From contig JAVGWX010000007.1 in NCBI GenBank assembly GCA_036924085.1, positions 68,024,185 to 68,088,184 on the forward strand: a stretch of 64,000 nucleotides of DNA, read 5' to 3'. A model generated the notes under the pieces. It was not told the origin of the DNA and searched no databases. It saw only the letters and a program-made list of their open reading frames with translations. Source of the stretch: Ariolimax columbianus. Its lineage: Eukaryota; Mollusca; Gastropoda; Stylommatophora; Arionidae. A program made the position numbers and the translations under genes. Positions 44,741 through 55,872 of the stretch are shown here, one piece after another (within the stretch, counting starts at the first letter, position 1; each line of letters begins with the position of its first letter).

Positions 44741-45460
44741 ACCCTAACCTCTTTCAAAGTTCTCTCCTTGGGACACCACACACTTCTTCCAGTTGCCCCG
44801 CCATTGTTGGAACCAGGAAGGCCTCTTTGAGATTGGAGTACAGCTAGGGCGTCGCATTCCGCATGTCTTCTCTTGACTCAGATCGGATCCCATTCAGCAG
44901 AATTTTGAGCTTGCGGAACAACCACAAATCGCAAGGAGCTATGTCGGTAGAACAAGAGACTGACGAATCAGGGAAATGCTGTGTTTGGCCAAGAAAGTCT
45001 GAATCAGATGAGAAGAATGGGCGGGGGTGTTGTCATGTTGGATCTGCTAAGTTCCAACTATCTACATGTCATGTCGTTTGCCATGAACAGCATCACGACG
45101 GCGACGGATGACCTCAAGGTAATACTCTTTGGTCATGTTTTGACCTTGTGGTACGTACTCGTGATACGCGTTGGTGTTCGCGAATGCTCACAATGAGTAG
45201 GTTGCAGTATCTTATCTCACATACCGAGCGTGCCGGTGAAGGTGGACTCACTACTACGGAGATCACGTCAATCCCTCGCCCGTTAGCCAGGCTGCCATGA
45301 AAACAGCCCGTTTCCAGGGAAGGCTACTAGGAAGCCGAGATGAGCGTCTTGACCAGTATGTTTTGCCTGACCCAGACTAACATGTCTGATCAGTTTATTT
45401 CGTCTGACCAGACGTTAGTCAATACTCACTCGTGATACACAACCTCATGGAATTATAAAA
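44741..45460 (-). pseudogene. mariner-type transposase fragment split by Family-3
   Basis: Reading down the minus strand: FHEVVYHEY (45455-45428), the insertion, then EYVPQGQNMTKEYY, LEVIRRRRDAVHGKRHDM, the second catalytic-site block QIQHDNTPAHSSHLI, QTFLAKHSISLI, after a frame change STDIAPCDLWLFRKLKILL and ESREDMRNAT, then a decayed LKEAF..C end near 44745. HDNTPAH and D-x-A-P-C-D-x-W-L-F are hallmarks of mariner transposases (D,D34D type). Stops and frameshifts show it is dead. The N-terminal helix-turn-helix region is missing; a purine tract begins where it should be. Confidence 0.85.
45168..45427 (-). mobile_element. Family-3 copy inside mariner, with target duplication
   Basis: Flanked by ACTCGTGATAC at 45157-45167 and 45428-45438 (11 bp, perfect). 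It has the sense 3' end TTCGCGAATGCTCACAATGA, loses the GTGCGCCCTGAAAAGG block by an internal deletion, keeps GCGTGCCGGTGAAGGTGGAC and CCCGTTTCCAGGGAAGG, and two subrepeats. It is a short 260-bp copy. Confidence 0.93.
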
Positions 45461-45464
45461 TAAA

Positions 45465-45745
45465 CGGAAGATGATGATGGTGAAGAAGAAGATGATACTG
45501 CTGATCATGATGAAAATGATGAAGATGAAAAAAGGGAAGCAGATAAAGAAGACAGAGAAGATGAAGATGTTAATGATGACAATGATGAAGAAGATGATAA
45601 AGAAGAAGTAGAAGATGAAGAAGAAAAAGATTAAGATGAAGTATAAGAAAACGATGAAGAAGTAGAACAAGATGATCATAAAGAACAAGAAAAAGAATTA
45701 GAAAAAGAAGATAAAGAAAAAGATGATAAAGAAGATGAATTAGAC
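45465..45745. repeat. Purine-rich GATGAAGAA tract
   Basis: Degenerate GATGAT/GAAGAA repeats of about 280 bp. The 89-codon F/I-rich frame on the other strand is compositional. Confidence 0.9.
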
Positions 45746-46565
45746 AAAATATTTGGTAGCCGGATTTTCTTTTTAAAAATCTCTTAGCGTATTTCGTACT
45801 TCATCGCATGCTTTAGACTCGTATGTGTCAAGAGTTAGCTTCTGCATATATCAAATTATCTTAAATCTGTAATTTAAGTGCAGGTTGCGCGCATCTCTTT
45901 ACTTCTTTATTATTAATTAAACGGAAATTAATTAATAAACAAATAACAGAAACAAAATACAGGAAACGAGGATGACCCTTCTCCCCCCCCCCCCCCCTAA
46001 AAGTACTAAAAGATACTTTTTCGACTGGTGACCGCTTTGACGATCAATTTTGACTCGTGTATCATTGCTGTGCATAGCTAGCTGCCTATTCCTTTGTGTG
46101 GTGTGGTGCCCCATTAGTCTGTGTTTCAAAATACTTTCATTTCGAGTTTTGATAACTGATGTGAATGAGAAAGCTGTCGGTAATGAGGGTGGAACTAAGT
46201 ATGAGTTCTCAAATCTCCCTTAACGTTGTTATTACACGCACAGCATGAAGTCTCATACGGCAACAGCCTAGATCCTTATTTCCTTTGGCGAGACTGTTCC
46301 TACTATCAGGAGAAGGGTACAGTGACGGCACCTGCCTCCCTGAAAACATAATGTTCAGAAGAGAAGAAGCATGTAAGTGAAGATAGAAAGTCGTATAAAC
46401 AGGTGTCCTCACTCGCGGAGAACTCTCCAACCCAATTCTATGGTTGCAAATGGGGATGGGTGTGGCGGTTGTGGAGAAATATTATGCTTCAATTTAGCCT
46501 GTTACGTAATTAGTTATCTGCACCTAATATAACTACTTTTATTTAAGTTCCAAAGTCATAGGAAA
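45746..46565. other. Unassigned, with a 15-C run
   Basis: Homopolymer C at 45983-45997. No gene recognised. Confidence 0.4.
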
Positions 46566-46792
46566 AACAAGCTGATCAGACAATGTTAGTCAGGATCAGA
46601 TAAAACATATTGGTTGGACTATGTTAGTCAGGGTCAGGTAAAACATATTGGTTGGACTATGTTAGTCAGGATCAGGTAAAACATATTGGTTGGATTTTGT
46701 TAGTAAGGATCAGGTAAAACATATTGACTGGATTATGTTAGTCAGGATCAGGTAAAACATATTGGTTGGATTATGTTAGTCAGCGTCAAGAG
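46566..46792 (+). repeat. 38-bp minisatellite derived from Family-3
   Basis: About six units of GTTAGTCAGGATCAGGTAAA plus ACATATTGGTTGGATTAT. This is the sense version of the Family-3 5' subrepeat, but with almost none of the rest of the element. The Family-3-like ends are ATCAGACAATGTTAGTC at the left and the remains near 46792 at the right. Confidence 0.9.
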
Positions 46793-47934
46793 CCTATCTC
46801 ACTCCCACGCAGTTCTCCTTCGAAACAGGTTTCTTCATGGTAGCCTAGCTAAAGCTGCTGGCATTGTGATTTCCATAATGATGAGCTTACTGACAAACCG
46901 CGTATTGCACTACGGCCAGGGGGATAATGGCATACCCTCAAAAGTATACCTTGTGATGTGACAAACGCCACTGTAACTTGCCACCAAATATAGTGGCCAA
47001 GAGTACGTAACTTAAGTATGAGTGGCATTAGCAACAACAACAACAACAACAACATTTACTAATTTCTAAAATGATATACAAATATTGCAAGTAAATGCGC
47101 GAGAGTGAGCACACACAAGAAGGACCTTAATATAACATCAATATATTCCTTGAAAATATTAAGGTTACTTTTTGACACGTCGAAAATGTATTATATAAAC
47201 TCCAAGAAATGTATTTAATATCACTGCGAACTGTTGTGACGCAACCCCTTGATCATGAGATATGTCCACACACCAGGCGAACAACATCTTCGTGCCATTA
47301 CCAGGCTTGTCCCCTGGTTAAATGCACTCCTTCGAGAGGAATCGCAGGTCGCTGACATTTGGTCCACTTGCTTGGCTGATAAGCCAAGTGTGCGAAGCTA
47401 CCATCTGATGGACTACGGCCGAACGCTTCTAAGCCAGAATCCCGCCCTAAATCTCAGCACCGCTGTGATGGGAGGCCACGATATGGTTGGGACCTGGGGC
47501 TGGCGTCTCAGCCCGGCCCAATCGAGCCGCAGAAATGCACCTGGCCAAATGCACTCCTGCCTCGCTCTTTACCTCTGTCTGCTATCAGCCATCCCAATGG
47601 ACGCAGAAGAGATGCAGTCCAGCGGACATTGCACTTCTGCCCTATTGTGACAACCTCCCAGGTGGCGGGGAATGCTAGGCGTGCCATCACTGCACATGAG
47701 CCGAGAAAATAAAGGGAGCAAAGAGATACCTCACTCACATGCATATGCTACGTTTCTGGCAGGACGTGACGATCCTGAGACACAGTCACACTGGACTGCC
47801 TCTCTTCCGGGATAGTACAAACTAGTACATAGTCCATCATATCATTTCATTGCCAAACCCTATATACACGAGTGGGGAAGACTCGTTAGTCCTGCAAGAC
47901 AACTTCCCTAAGACAGACAACTCTGACCAAAAAC
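46793..47934. other. Unassigned, GC-richer around 47250-47800
   Basis: Contains a (CAA)n run at 47032-47055. A 133-codon plus-strand frame (47249-47650) lies in the GC-richer part. I do not recognise it and see no splice, start or family features to support it. Confidence 0.3.
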
Positions 47935-48092
47935 AACTGCTGTCTTGCAGATAGGCTGGAGACAGCCAAAGGCTAAGGAGGGCATCCCTACAGAAACGCC
48001 TGTTGAAATCGGATGCATTGAGCCACAGGCTTAACAAAATAAAACAGTGCAACGTATATCGCTGTAAACAGCGTACGATGAAGAAGAAGTAT
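47935..48092 (+). mobile_element. SINE-2c copy
   Basis: CTGGAGACAGCCAAAGGCTA, the core GAAATCGGATGCATTGAGCC and AACAAAATAAAACAGTGCAA, ending in GCGTACGATG plus (AAG)n. The core and AAAACAGTGCAACG agree with SINE-1, but the 3' end agrees with LINE-B. Confidence 0.65.
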
Positions 48093-48109
48093 TTAATGTG
48101 ATATTACAT

Positions 48110-48605
48110 GGAATGCACCCTCAAATAGTGCACGGGTAATGACATTCTGATATATGGTGGAAATATGCATGTGCCCTCGAATAGTGCATAACGACATTCT
48201 GATATTTGGTGGAAATGTGCATGCACCCACGAATAGTGCGCGCGTAACGACATTTTGATATATGGTGGAAATGTGCATGCACCCTCGAATAGTGCGCGTG
48301 TAACGACATTTTGATATTTGGTGGAAATGTGCATGCACCCACGAATAGTGCATAACAACATTCTGATATATGGTGGAAATGTGCATGCACCCTCGAATAG
48401 TGCACGCGCAACGACATTTTGATATATGGTGGAAATGTGCATGTGCCCTTGAATAGTGTGCAACGACATTCTGATATACGGTGGAAATGTGCATGTGCCC
48501 TCGAATAATGCGCAACGACATTCTGTGGTGGAAATGTGCATGCACCCTCGAATAGTGCGCTCGTAACGACATTCTGATACATGGTGGAAATGTGCATGTG
48601 CGAAT
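48110..48605 (+). repeat. 52/56-bp minisatellite, 9-10 units
   Basis: Unit carrying GACATTCTGATATATGGTGG, AAATGTGCATGCACCCTCGA and ATAGTGC. GGTGG starts fall at 48156, 48208, 48264, 48320, 48372, 48428, 48480, 48527 and 48583, so spacings are 52, 56, 56, 52, 56, 52, 47, 56. The 4-bp difference is CGCG/CGTG after ATAGTG. The open minus frames are repeat artefacts. Confidence 0.95.
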
Positions 48606-48649
48606 AAGGTTGAAGATCCCTGTAGTAGAAAACATAAAACTTGGGACCT

Positions 48650-48795
48650 TCAAACAACTTGTTGCTGGCAGTCTGATACCAGCTAAAGGCTGGACACAGT
48701 AAAATTCAATTTGCTGGAAGTGTACTTGCCGGCCGAAAAGCGCAGATATTGCAGTGGAATTACAAAATGGGGCGTAACGTATGTTACCTTGAAAA
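48650..48795 (+). mobile_element. Diverged SINE-2b copy
   Basis: ACTTGTTGCTGGCAGTCTG, GAAGTGTACTTGCCGGCC, then GAAAAGCGCAGATATTGCAG, the SINE-2 core region. Weak at both ends. Confidence 0.4.
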
Positions 48796-49339
48796 ACCAT
48801 TGAAAAGTAGAAGAGATGACTAATATCAATTATTTCCCGCGCGAATGTTGCACGTGCATCAAATATGTCCTTGAAATGCTGGTTCAACTTGTACCTCATG
48901 TCCCTGAGAGAAATACTGCGCGTTGTATTCGAGTATTTGTAGCTTTTTTTCTCATGATTTGACTTCAACCCAAAAAGTTAATGTGCAGGGACTCATTGAG
49001 AAGAAGGTGATTCAGAAAGAAACATACGAACTGCAGCGTAAACAAAGAAACCAGAATCCCGCAAACGTCACGAGAAGCAATGACTAACTAGCCCGGGGCG
49101 CCACGGATACGGCAACAGCTGCAGATATGATGACCTAGATATGATCCTGATCGATGTCAGGCTGGGGGTCCAACACGTATAAACCCCCAAGGGATGATGA
49201 TTCCAGCCTTTATCATAACCTTTACCAGGCAAGATCAGTTCTGAATGTAGCGTGGTTATTACAAGTCAATGTGAAATAATCATACACGATAAGGCATCTC
49301 AAAATATTGTGTGTTATAGTTCACAAGAAAATACATTAC
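48796..49339. other. Unassigned sequence
   Basis: Nothing recognisable. Confidence 0.4.
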
Positions 49340-49930
49340 ATACATGTGATATGTGTATGTGCTATTTGTGTGTGCTATGTGTGTGTGTGCTATATGTGTG
49401 TGATATATATGTGTGATATATGTCTGATATATGTGTACAATATATGTGTGTGATATATGTCTGATATATGTATATGATATATGTGCGTGTTATGCGTGTG
49501 TGATATGTGTATGTAATATATGTGTGTGATATGTGTGTGTGATATATTTATGTGTAATATATGTGTGTGATATGTGTGTGCTATATGTGTGTGTTATATT
49601 TGTCTGTGCTATGTGTGTGTGTGATACGTGTGTGTAATGTGTGTGTGTATGAAAATTATGTGTCGGGTGTGTGTGTATAAACATGCACACACACACACAC
49701 ATACATAGATATATACATATAAATTACAGACACGTGCGCACACGCACGCTCGCACGTACACACACACACAGACAGACACACACACACACAGAGACAGACA
49801 CACGGGCAGGCAGGAGGGCTGGGGGTGCGTGCGGGCGGTGTCGGGTGCGGGCGGGGGGTGCAGGCAGGCAGGCCTGCATACCTACCTACTACCTGCCTGC
49901 CTGCCTGCCCGCCCGCCCGCCCGCCCGCCC
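49340..49930. repeat. Microsatellite cluster (GT/AT, CA, GCAG, GCCT, GCCC)
   Basis: Continuous low-complexity block: GTGTGATATATGTG-type repeats to about 49670, (CA)n and CGCA repeats, a G-rich spacer, then (GCAG)n, (CCTG)n and (CCCG)n tetranucleotide tracts that form an inverted GCAG/CTGC-type arrangement around 49862-49910. Confidence 0.92.
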
Positions 49931-50259
49931 GGTGCCGGTTGGTGGTTAAGAGCAAACGTAGTGTGCTCATTCCACCTGTTCGTTACCTCGTCGTATGACG
50001 AACACATGGAGCTGCCAGATGTATTGATACATTCCATGCTTCTTTTCTCATTCTCCGGGGCAGAGGATCCATATAGCCGGATAGGCCGGTCTGGTGTCAT
50101 GTGATCTGAGACCAGCTTCAACTTCGTCAGCAATTTCGTTGAGAAATCATTCCTTGCCTGCCTGGCACCGATTGGAATTGGCCTTTTAGCCGTTGTCGTT
50201 TGGTGTGGTCAGTGAGAACCTGGCTAAGTTCTTTTGGAGTATAATAGCATAATTGTACA
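49931..50259. other. Unassigned sequence
   Basis: Nothing recognisable. Confidence 0.4.
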
Positions 50260-50342
50260 CCATGTACACATTACATTGCATTGCATTGCATCGCATTGCA
50301 TCGCGCACGCGCACGCACGCACGCACACACACACACACAATA
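50260..50342. repeat. Pentanucleotide (CATTG)n to (CGCA)n/(CA)n
   Basis: About six CATTG/CATCG units, then CGCACG and CACACA. Confidence 0.93.
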
Positions 50343-50917
50343 AACAAAAGATATAAGACCACTGTTTTGACAAAATGACACATGGAAATAAACTTGAAGC
50401 TGGCATCAGCTCAGTATTCCTGGAGGAATTAGTCAATTTGTAGTCTTATAAATGCTGGGATAACTCATTACGTATACTCAACAAATTGTCAATTGTTTTC
50501 AAAGTTATCTGATCAATTTCACTGGCCCAGCTATTTTAATCTCATTTGACTAACAATGTCTAAAATAAGGGTAGACAACTAGAACAGGTCTAGGCTGGAG
50601 TCTTCAGATAGCGCGAAGAACGCGAACAATGTCAGAAAGATAGCTACTCCGATGAGCTATATTCGTTTGTCAACTGTTTTACAATAATGTCTGTTCAAAC
50701 TGTTATCAATACGCTGATAAACTAAACACTTCAGAACATCACATTTTCGAAAGAATTTTTCAAAGTATCTTATTAACTTTAAATTATCGTTAGGACGAAT
50801 TCTTTGTTTTTCTTTCATTGCTGGGGGTCTACTGTGGAATTTATAACTGAAATGAAAGTTAGTCGCCATGCAGTGTGTGTGCTAGGTTTTTAACTGAGTT
50901 TTAACTGGCTGCAGGGG

Positions 50918-50920
<3 letters not shown>
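50343..50920. other. Unassigned sequence
   Basis: Nothing recognisable. Confidence 0.4.
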
Positions 50921-50993
<73 letters not shown>

Positions 50994-51006
50994 GTGTGTG
51001 TATATA

Positions 51007-51090
<84 letters not shown>
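50921..51090. repeat. (TA)n-(TG)n-(TA)n compound microsatellite
   Basis: About 40 bp TA, about 35 bp TG/TATG, then about 85 bp TA. Confidence 0.97.
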
Positions 51091-51092
<2 letters not shown>

Positions 51093-51719
51093 AGCATCGT
51101 AAAGCCACATTTAAATCACAGACCTAGATTTTTCTTTAATGAAGTTAAGTGAATATGATGGTGTCTCAAGTGCCATAACTGTGTTGCTGACAGGAAAAAC
51201 CTTTCGAAAAAAGGGCGGCCCGGGATCCTAACGCTGTCGCGCTTAATGAGATTCGTATACATTACTGTCGTCTGCGAGAGTGCGTTTGATTACAAATCAA
51301 TGACATATAGGTGAGGTGTCATTTTTCGAGGGTAAATTATGACAAAATGTAGCAATAAGAAGAATAATGTTTGTCATCAGTGAGAAGAGATGGGAAGACA
51401 TGTATATTTGGTAGTTCTATAGAGGAAGAACTATAAATGAAAATGGTGTGACAACACGCCATCTATTTCTATTACTTTGACTTTCAAATATTCCGATTGA
51501 GACAAAAAGATTTATGAGGAACATTGCATTCATACCATGTTTCTGTTATACGGACCTTGACCAAAGCACAAGATCAATAGATATCAATATATGGATTGAG
51601 GAGCTTGACAAAAAACATTCATTGTCGCTAGAGGAAAGAAAGGCTTCCGACGAAAAAGAGAAAACAAGGCCATGCAAGGCAGATGTTTACCGATAGAGAA
51701 TTCAATGGTTTCGATATAT
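51091..51719. other. Unassigned sequence
   Basis: Nothing recognisable. Confidence 0.4.
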
Positions 51720-52390
51720 TCTTCTTCTTCTTTGTTCATTCTCAGATCAAGGTCCCGGTTTCTCCTAATGTCTCGCGAGGCCAGTTTTGGTCTCTCTTTT
51801 CCTGTGTGAGCATGCAGCTTTGTAGGGTGTTTCACGGTCATGGTATGCTCTCCTTTTGGACACTTGTCATCTGTCCCAATCCTCATTTTTTGGTAAATAT
51901 GGCCATTGAGTATGTTATGCCCAGTTCTCAGTCTGAAGATGGTGACTTGCTCTTCTATAGATAAGTTAAAGTAGCTGTCTTTTTTCGGAAGTCGGGGTGT
52001 TGATCGGTCCATCTACCCCCCCCCCCCCCCCTCCCTTTTTCCCCAAGGAAGTTGGCTTTAATTAGGATCTTGGCCTCATTATATGTGATGCTCAATTCTG
52101 TTTGTGGGGATGCTAGTCCAGACTTGGCTAGTTTGTCTGCAGCTTCATTGACTTCAATATTGCAGTGGGATGGGATCCAATGTATGACCAACTTTGGGTG
52201 TTCTGCTGAATGATGTGTCAGGGAGAATATACATTGCTCGAGATCTTCCATCTTTGTGTTATTTTAGCGCTGCTAATACTAACGCGACATCTGTCAGGAA
52301 TACTTTGTTCTCTTTGTGGATATCTTTATATGTGACAAGAATTCTTTCAAACCTATACGTTGTACAGACCTATGACCTCAGATAGCAACT
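51720..52390 (-). mobile_element. LINE-A copy: RNase H end and tail
   Basis: Minus strand, order preserved: VFLTDVALVLAALK (second catalytic D of RNase H in the FLTD motif), EDLEQCIFSLTHHSAEHP, KLVIHWIPSHCNIEVNEAAD, KLAKSGLASPQTELSITYNE, then STPRLPKK, EEQVTIFRLRTGHNILNGHI, GTDDKCPKGEH and the 3' end RNRDLDLRMN followed by (GAA)n. The N-E-A-A-D-K-L-A-K block is the RNase H C-terminal signature. A C run at 52016-52031 sits between the RNase H and tail parts, giving a glycine stretch and a frame change. Better preserved than the 972-1790 copy. Confidence 0.88.
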
Positions 52391-53079
52391 TTTGAAAGCA
52401 AGTAACAGGCATATAATAACACCGATGTACTGCGTCACAGATACACTAACTAGACATGGGTTGAAATAAGAGCGGTCTGTTGCGGTTGCACACGACAGAT
52501 GATCGAACTTCCCATGCTATCTAGCTATATTAATTGGGCTTATGATACATACGACAAATTCAGACTAATGATCACATTCATAAACTGAAAACAGAACGTC
52601 CAGAATATTCTTTCTTTCCGCGAATGTAGTTTCTATCCGAAGTAGTTCTGTCACATTAGATTCGTTGAGCAGCATGTTTGGAGTGTAGCAGGAAAGACTC
52701 AAGTAAATATTTGCAGAGCATGACTCAAACAGTAAAAGAACGACACGTTGGCATAATAATTGGAACAGACATTTTCCTAGCCATTACCCTCACTAAGGAC
52801 ACTTCTCCTCCGGCCTCACCCCCAATCTAAATTAGGAGCATTGTACTGTTTGGCTTAGTCTGGAACTAGGAACCAGACTGAGGTTTAGAGCAATATTTCA
52901 TAGCTTGGACCACATGGACCGACCCAACCCTTCGAGGGACTAAGCCAAATTTCAAAGGGCCACGTGTAAAGATGTTAAATAACGTCTATGATAGAGAGGA
53001 GCTACGCAGACGAACGTTACTTGGAATAAACGGCCAATAAGATTGAGAAACAGATGATGTTAAGGTGATAGGCGTCACA
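52391..53079. other. Unassigned sequence
   Basis: Nothing recognisable. Confidence 0.4.
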
Positions 53080-53310
53080 GAGCAGACACTGCCGGCGGGG
53101 ATAGTGTTAGAGACTATCTTGTACCAAAACATCTTTTGTGTGATTTGTAGCCACAGCGGTTCCTTCCTCGCCAACTTACTTTTCTAACTGTAAGTCATGT
53201 ACCGATTTACAGCTGAGTAGTCTGATGGTTATCATAACTAGGAATTTAATCTGGTCCTTTTTCAATGAATGACAAGAGGTGTAACCGCATCTGCCAGGGC
53301 GCTCAATATA
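53080..53310 (-). mobile_element. SINE-4 fragment
   Basis: GAGACTATCTTGTACCA, GCGGTTCCTTCCTCGCC, TTTTCTAACTGTAAGTCATG and TACCGATTTACAGCTGAGTA follow the order of the minus-strand copy at 8656-8890. Confidence 0.5.
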
Positions 53311-53609
53311 GACGATAGTTACTTGCCATATAACAAATTAGTTATCAGCTACGCGTATGGCTTTATCAATTAGTTACGGTTTATAGCTACACTTGTGGTC
53401 ATAGTCTGTTAATTACAGTTCACAGCTGCCCACTTGGTTAGTAAATCAGTTATAGGTGACAGCTCAGGCCTGACTTTATGGAGGATTTCTCCTCATCTAT
53501 GAGATGCTCAGACACTGGGATGATTTAAAACAATAACGAACTGCGGAAGAAGCAATTTCCTGTTCCCTGGCAAACTCTGAGCAGAGATGTGTCTTTTGAT
53601 ATATGTAGA

Positions 53610-53618
53610 TTCTCTCCT

Positions 53619-53652
<34 letters not shown>

Positions 53653-53665
53653 GTTCTTTCTCTGT
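53610..53665. repeat. (TC)n microsatellite
   Basis: TC repeats with two TTTC interruptions. Confidence 0.93.
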
Positions 53666-53674
53666 TCTTGTATT

Positions 53675-53890
53675 ATAATATCTTAGTAATATCTCATCAA
53701 ATTCTTTCATCTCCTCGTGGAGCACATGTTTACAATACAATACAGCCCTCTACGTTTTTATGATGTCGTTTATTATAGTCCCGAGCTCTCTTGTCCGTGT
53801 GCATTGTTATATTTGCGTCTTCTTATTTCTCTTACCCTGTTCATTCCAGAAAAGGCACCGTCTTGTAATCCTCTTAGCTGAATATTTAAT
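53675..53890 (-). repeat. Dispersed repeat, Family-6
   Basis: Patchy similarity to 25115-25325 (see there). Both lie just right of a pyrimidine tract. Confidence 0.35.
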
Positions 53891-54539
53891 ATGTGCAGCA
53901 ATGTAATGTATGTCTTTTGTTAACACAATTATAATTACGGTGTTTATTCTCACTTGGAGGCTTTATATGACTGATGAATAACGATTGCATACCCCTGCAG
54001 TAACCATGCATTGTACAGGATAGATTACCATTTCACTTCTGATTTTTTTATAATCTTACCGCTTACCGAAGCTTCGAAATCGCGTCACTTCGGTCAATAG
54101 GCACTACCCAAATCTCGCGACCACTCACTTATACAGCAATCATGTCTTAACGGTTTATAAATCAGTGAATACAATTATTTCTAAATAACCTTTTTTCACA
54201 GAGAACCCACCAAATATAAATTATCCCGCACACATGAACCAACTCCCATAAATACATTTATAAGTCCGCCATATTTATGACGTAGGCACACCTCAATTGT
54301 TGTGAACGTGTTGACAAGAAGGCATATGTGTTAAGTAACATATTTGCATATATTCCAAACCTTTTATGTTCCGAGGCTTAAAATTTCGATGGCGGGATGA
54401 CATAGCTGGATAAAGTAGATTGGAGAAATGTTTGCTGGGGCAGTTTTGTGGGGGCAACACGGAACTGAAGAGCACTGCTAATGGAAACGAATGCGAATTA
54501 TGTTGTCCTTTTTAAGCATCTGATTAGCATATTGGATTA
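53891..54539. other. Unassigned sequence
   Basis: Nothing recognisable. Confidence 0.4.
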
Positions 54540-54660
54540 CCTGGCTTACTGTTAGATAAGGAGAGGCAGCGAGGAAGGGAACTGATCACCCCGTTTCGCA
54601 AACAAGTTGTAACCACGTACAATGAAGGCTCTAACTCTTCATCCCTGACAGCAGTGTATG
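54540..54660 (+). mobile_element. SINE-4 3' part
   Basis: GAGAGGCAGCGAGGAAGGGA, AACCACGTACAATGAAGG-CTC and ACTCTTCATCCCTGACAGCA match the end of the 15676-15893 copy. Confidence 0.5.
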
Positions 54661-55604
54661 GTATGGAACTGCCTTGATCTTTATCTATACATTCTTCTGT
54701 TTGTTTCCGTCTGGCTTTTTATGAAACATACGGCTGGTACGTCAGTTTTTATTTTTAAAAGATGTTTGCAATTGAGGTGATACTCTCGGAGCTCAGTATC
54801 TTTCTGGGTGAAGTGTCTTTTCAGCTCTATACGGCTAGACCAGCTTAAACGAGAGTGCTGGTCATTTTGTTATTGCTCAATTGCTTTGATAAGAAAAGCT
54901 CGCCAAAAGAAGGTTCAAATCCCAATGATGAACAATCATTGCAGTTGGCAACGTTACTGAACATCTGCACCAAAGCACTTCATGGACTCACCAGTGGTGA
55001 TTATTGCATCATTCTCTTTACGTGATATGTCTGCCTTCGTATATAACTGGATGCCGTTGGGTACGGCAATGTCGCAAGGAACGGAAATGGCTGGCCCACC
55101 TGGTAAATAAGTTGTGATCTTCTACAAGGAAGCCCGTGTGGTACTGCATTGACTATTCCGTTCCAATGGCCTTATACAACATTGTTGGATGATTACTGTG
55201 GTGGTTTTCTTTGCTGATCTGGATCACGGCCGTCTTGATATTATCAAGATGACCGTGCCTGGACACACGGATTTTGTATACCGACTCGTAATTACCTGCA
55301 ATGATATGTGTGAACCATGGCACTGCTGCTGGTGTCAGTGTAATGCACTTAAAATTCGTTATCTGTTGTATATACCAGGATTTCTAAACGGGGGGACGGG
55401 AGGTTTAATGGCTTCCCTCCCCCCCCCCTTCCTTGTGGATGGCAGGGTTTTTCAAACGGAAAACAGGTAAAAGTTACACTTGAAGGGGTGTGGGCGCGGG
55501 TAGGGGGGGTGTTTTTACTTGACATGAGGCTAGGTGGGACTACAGAGGAAAGTGAGAAGGGAAGTTAACTGAGAAACGACCGACAAAAGAAAACAAATGT
55601 AAAA
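54661..55604. other. Unassigned sequence
   Basis: No gene that I can support. Short G and C runs near 55387-55430 and 55505. Confidence 0.35.
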
Positions 55605-55872
55605 AAGAAGCCACGTAGCGCAGTGGTTAGCGCGCCTACTTCTCATCTGAGTGGTCCTGGATTCATTCCCCAGTTGAGGCGGTAGTGTTTTTTCAGACCG
55701 CAATGGCACCCGGGTCGACACAGCCTTAAATGGGTACCAGTTCAGTCCGGGAAGAAAAAGCGGCGAGAGAGATGAGATGGCTACCGCCCTCATATAGCCG
55801 AGCCTTTAAAATGTCGCTAACACCTCACACGCCTATGGCAGTAATGCTATTGGTTACTTTACTTTAAAAAAA
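55605..55872 (+). mobile_element. SINE-4 copy with clear tRNA-like head
   Basis: Head GCCACGTAGCGCAGTGGTTA and GCGCGCCTACTTCTCATC with a box-A-like TAGCGCAGTGG and a decayed box B GGATTCATTCC. The body is GGGTCGACACAGCCTTAAAT and GGGTACCAGTTCAGTCCGGG. The 3' half (CCGCCCTCATATAGCCGAGC, TGGCAGTAATGCTATTGG) differs from other SINE-4 copies. Confidence 0.62.

Noticed and set aside
44680..44745. A tRNA-like sequence beside the mariner remnant
   Set aside because: GTAGGTTTGAAACCC resembles a box B, but there is no convincing box A and it borders the mariner 3' end.
47249..47650. A 133-codon open frame in GC-richer sequence
   Set aside because: No recognisable motif, no homologous copy in the window and no promoter or splice evidence.
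48093..48968. A 291-codon minus-strand frame
   Set aside because: Most of it translates the 52/56-bp array; the rest crosses a SINE-2b remnant.
49862..49930. Possible origin or hairpin structure
   Set aside because: The inverted GCAG/CTGC look comes from adjacent tetranucleotide microsatellites.
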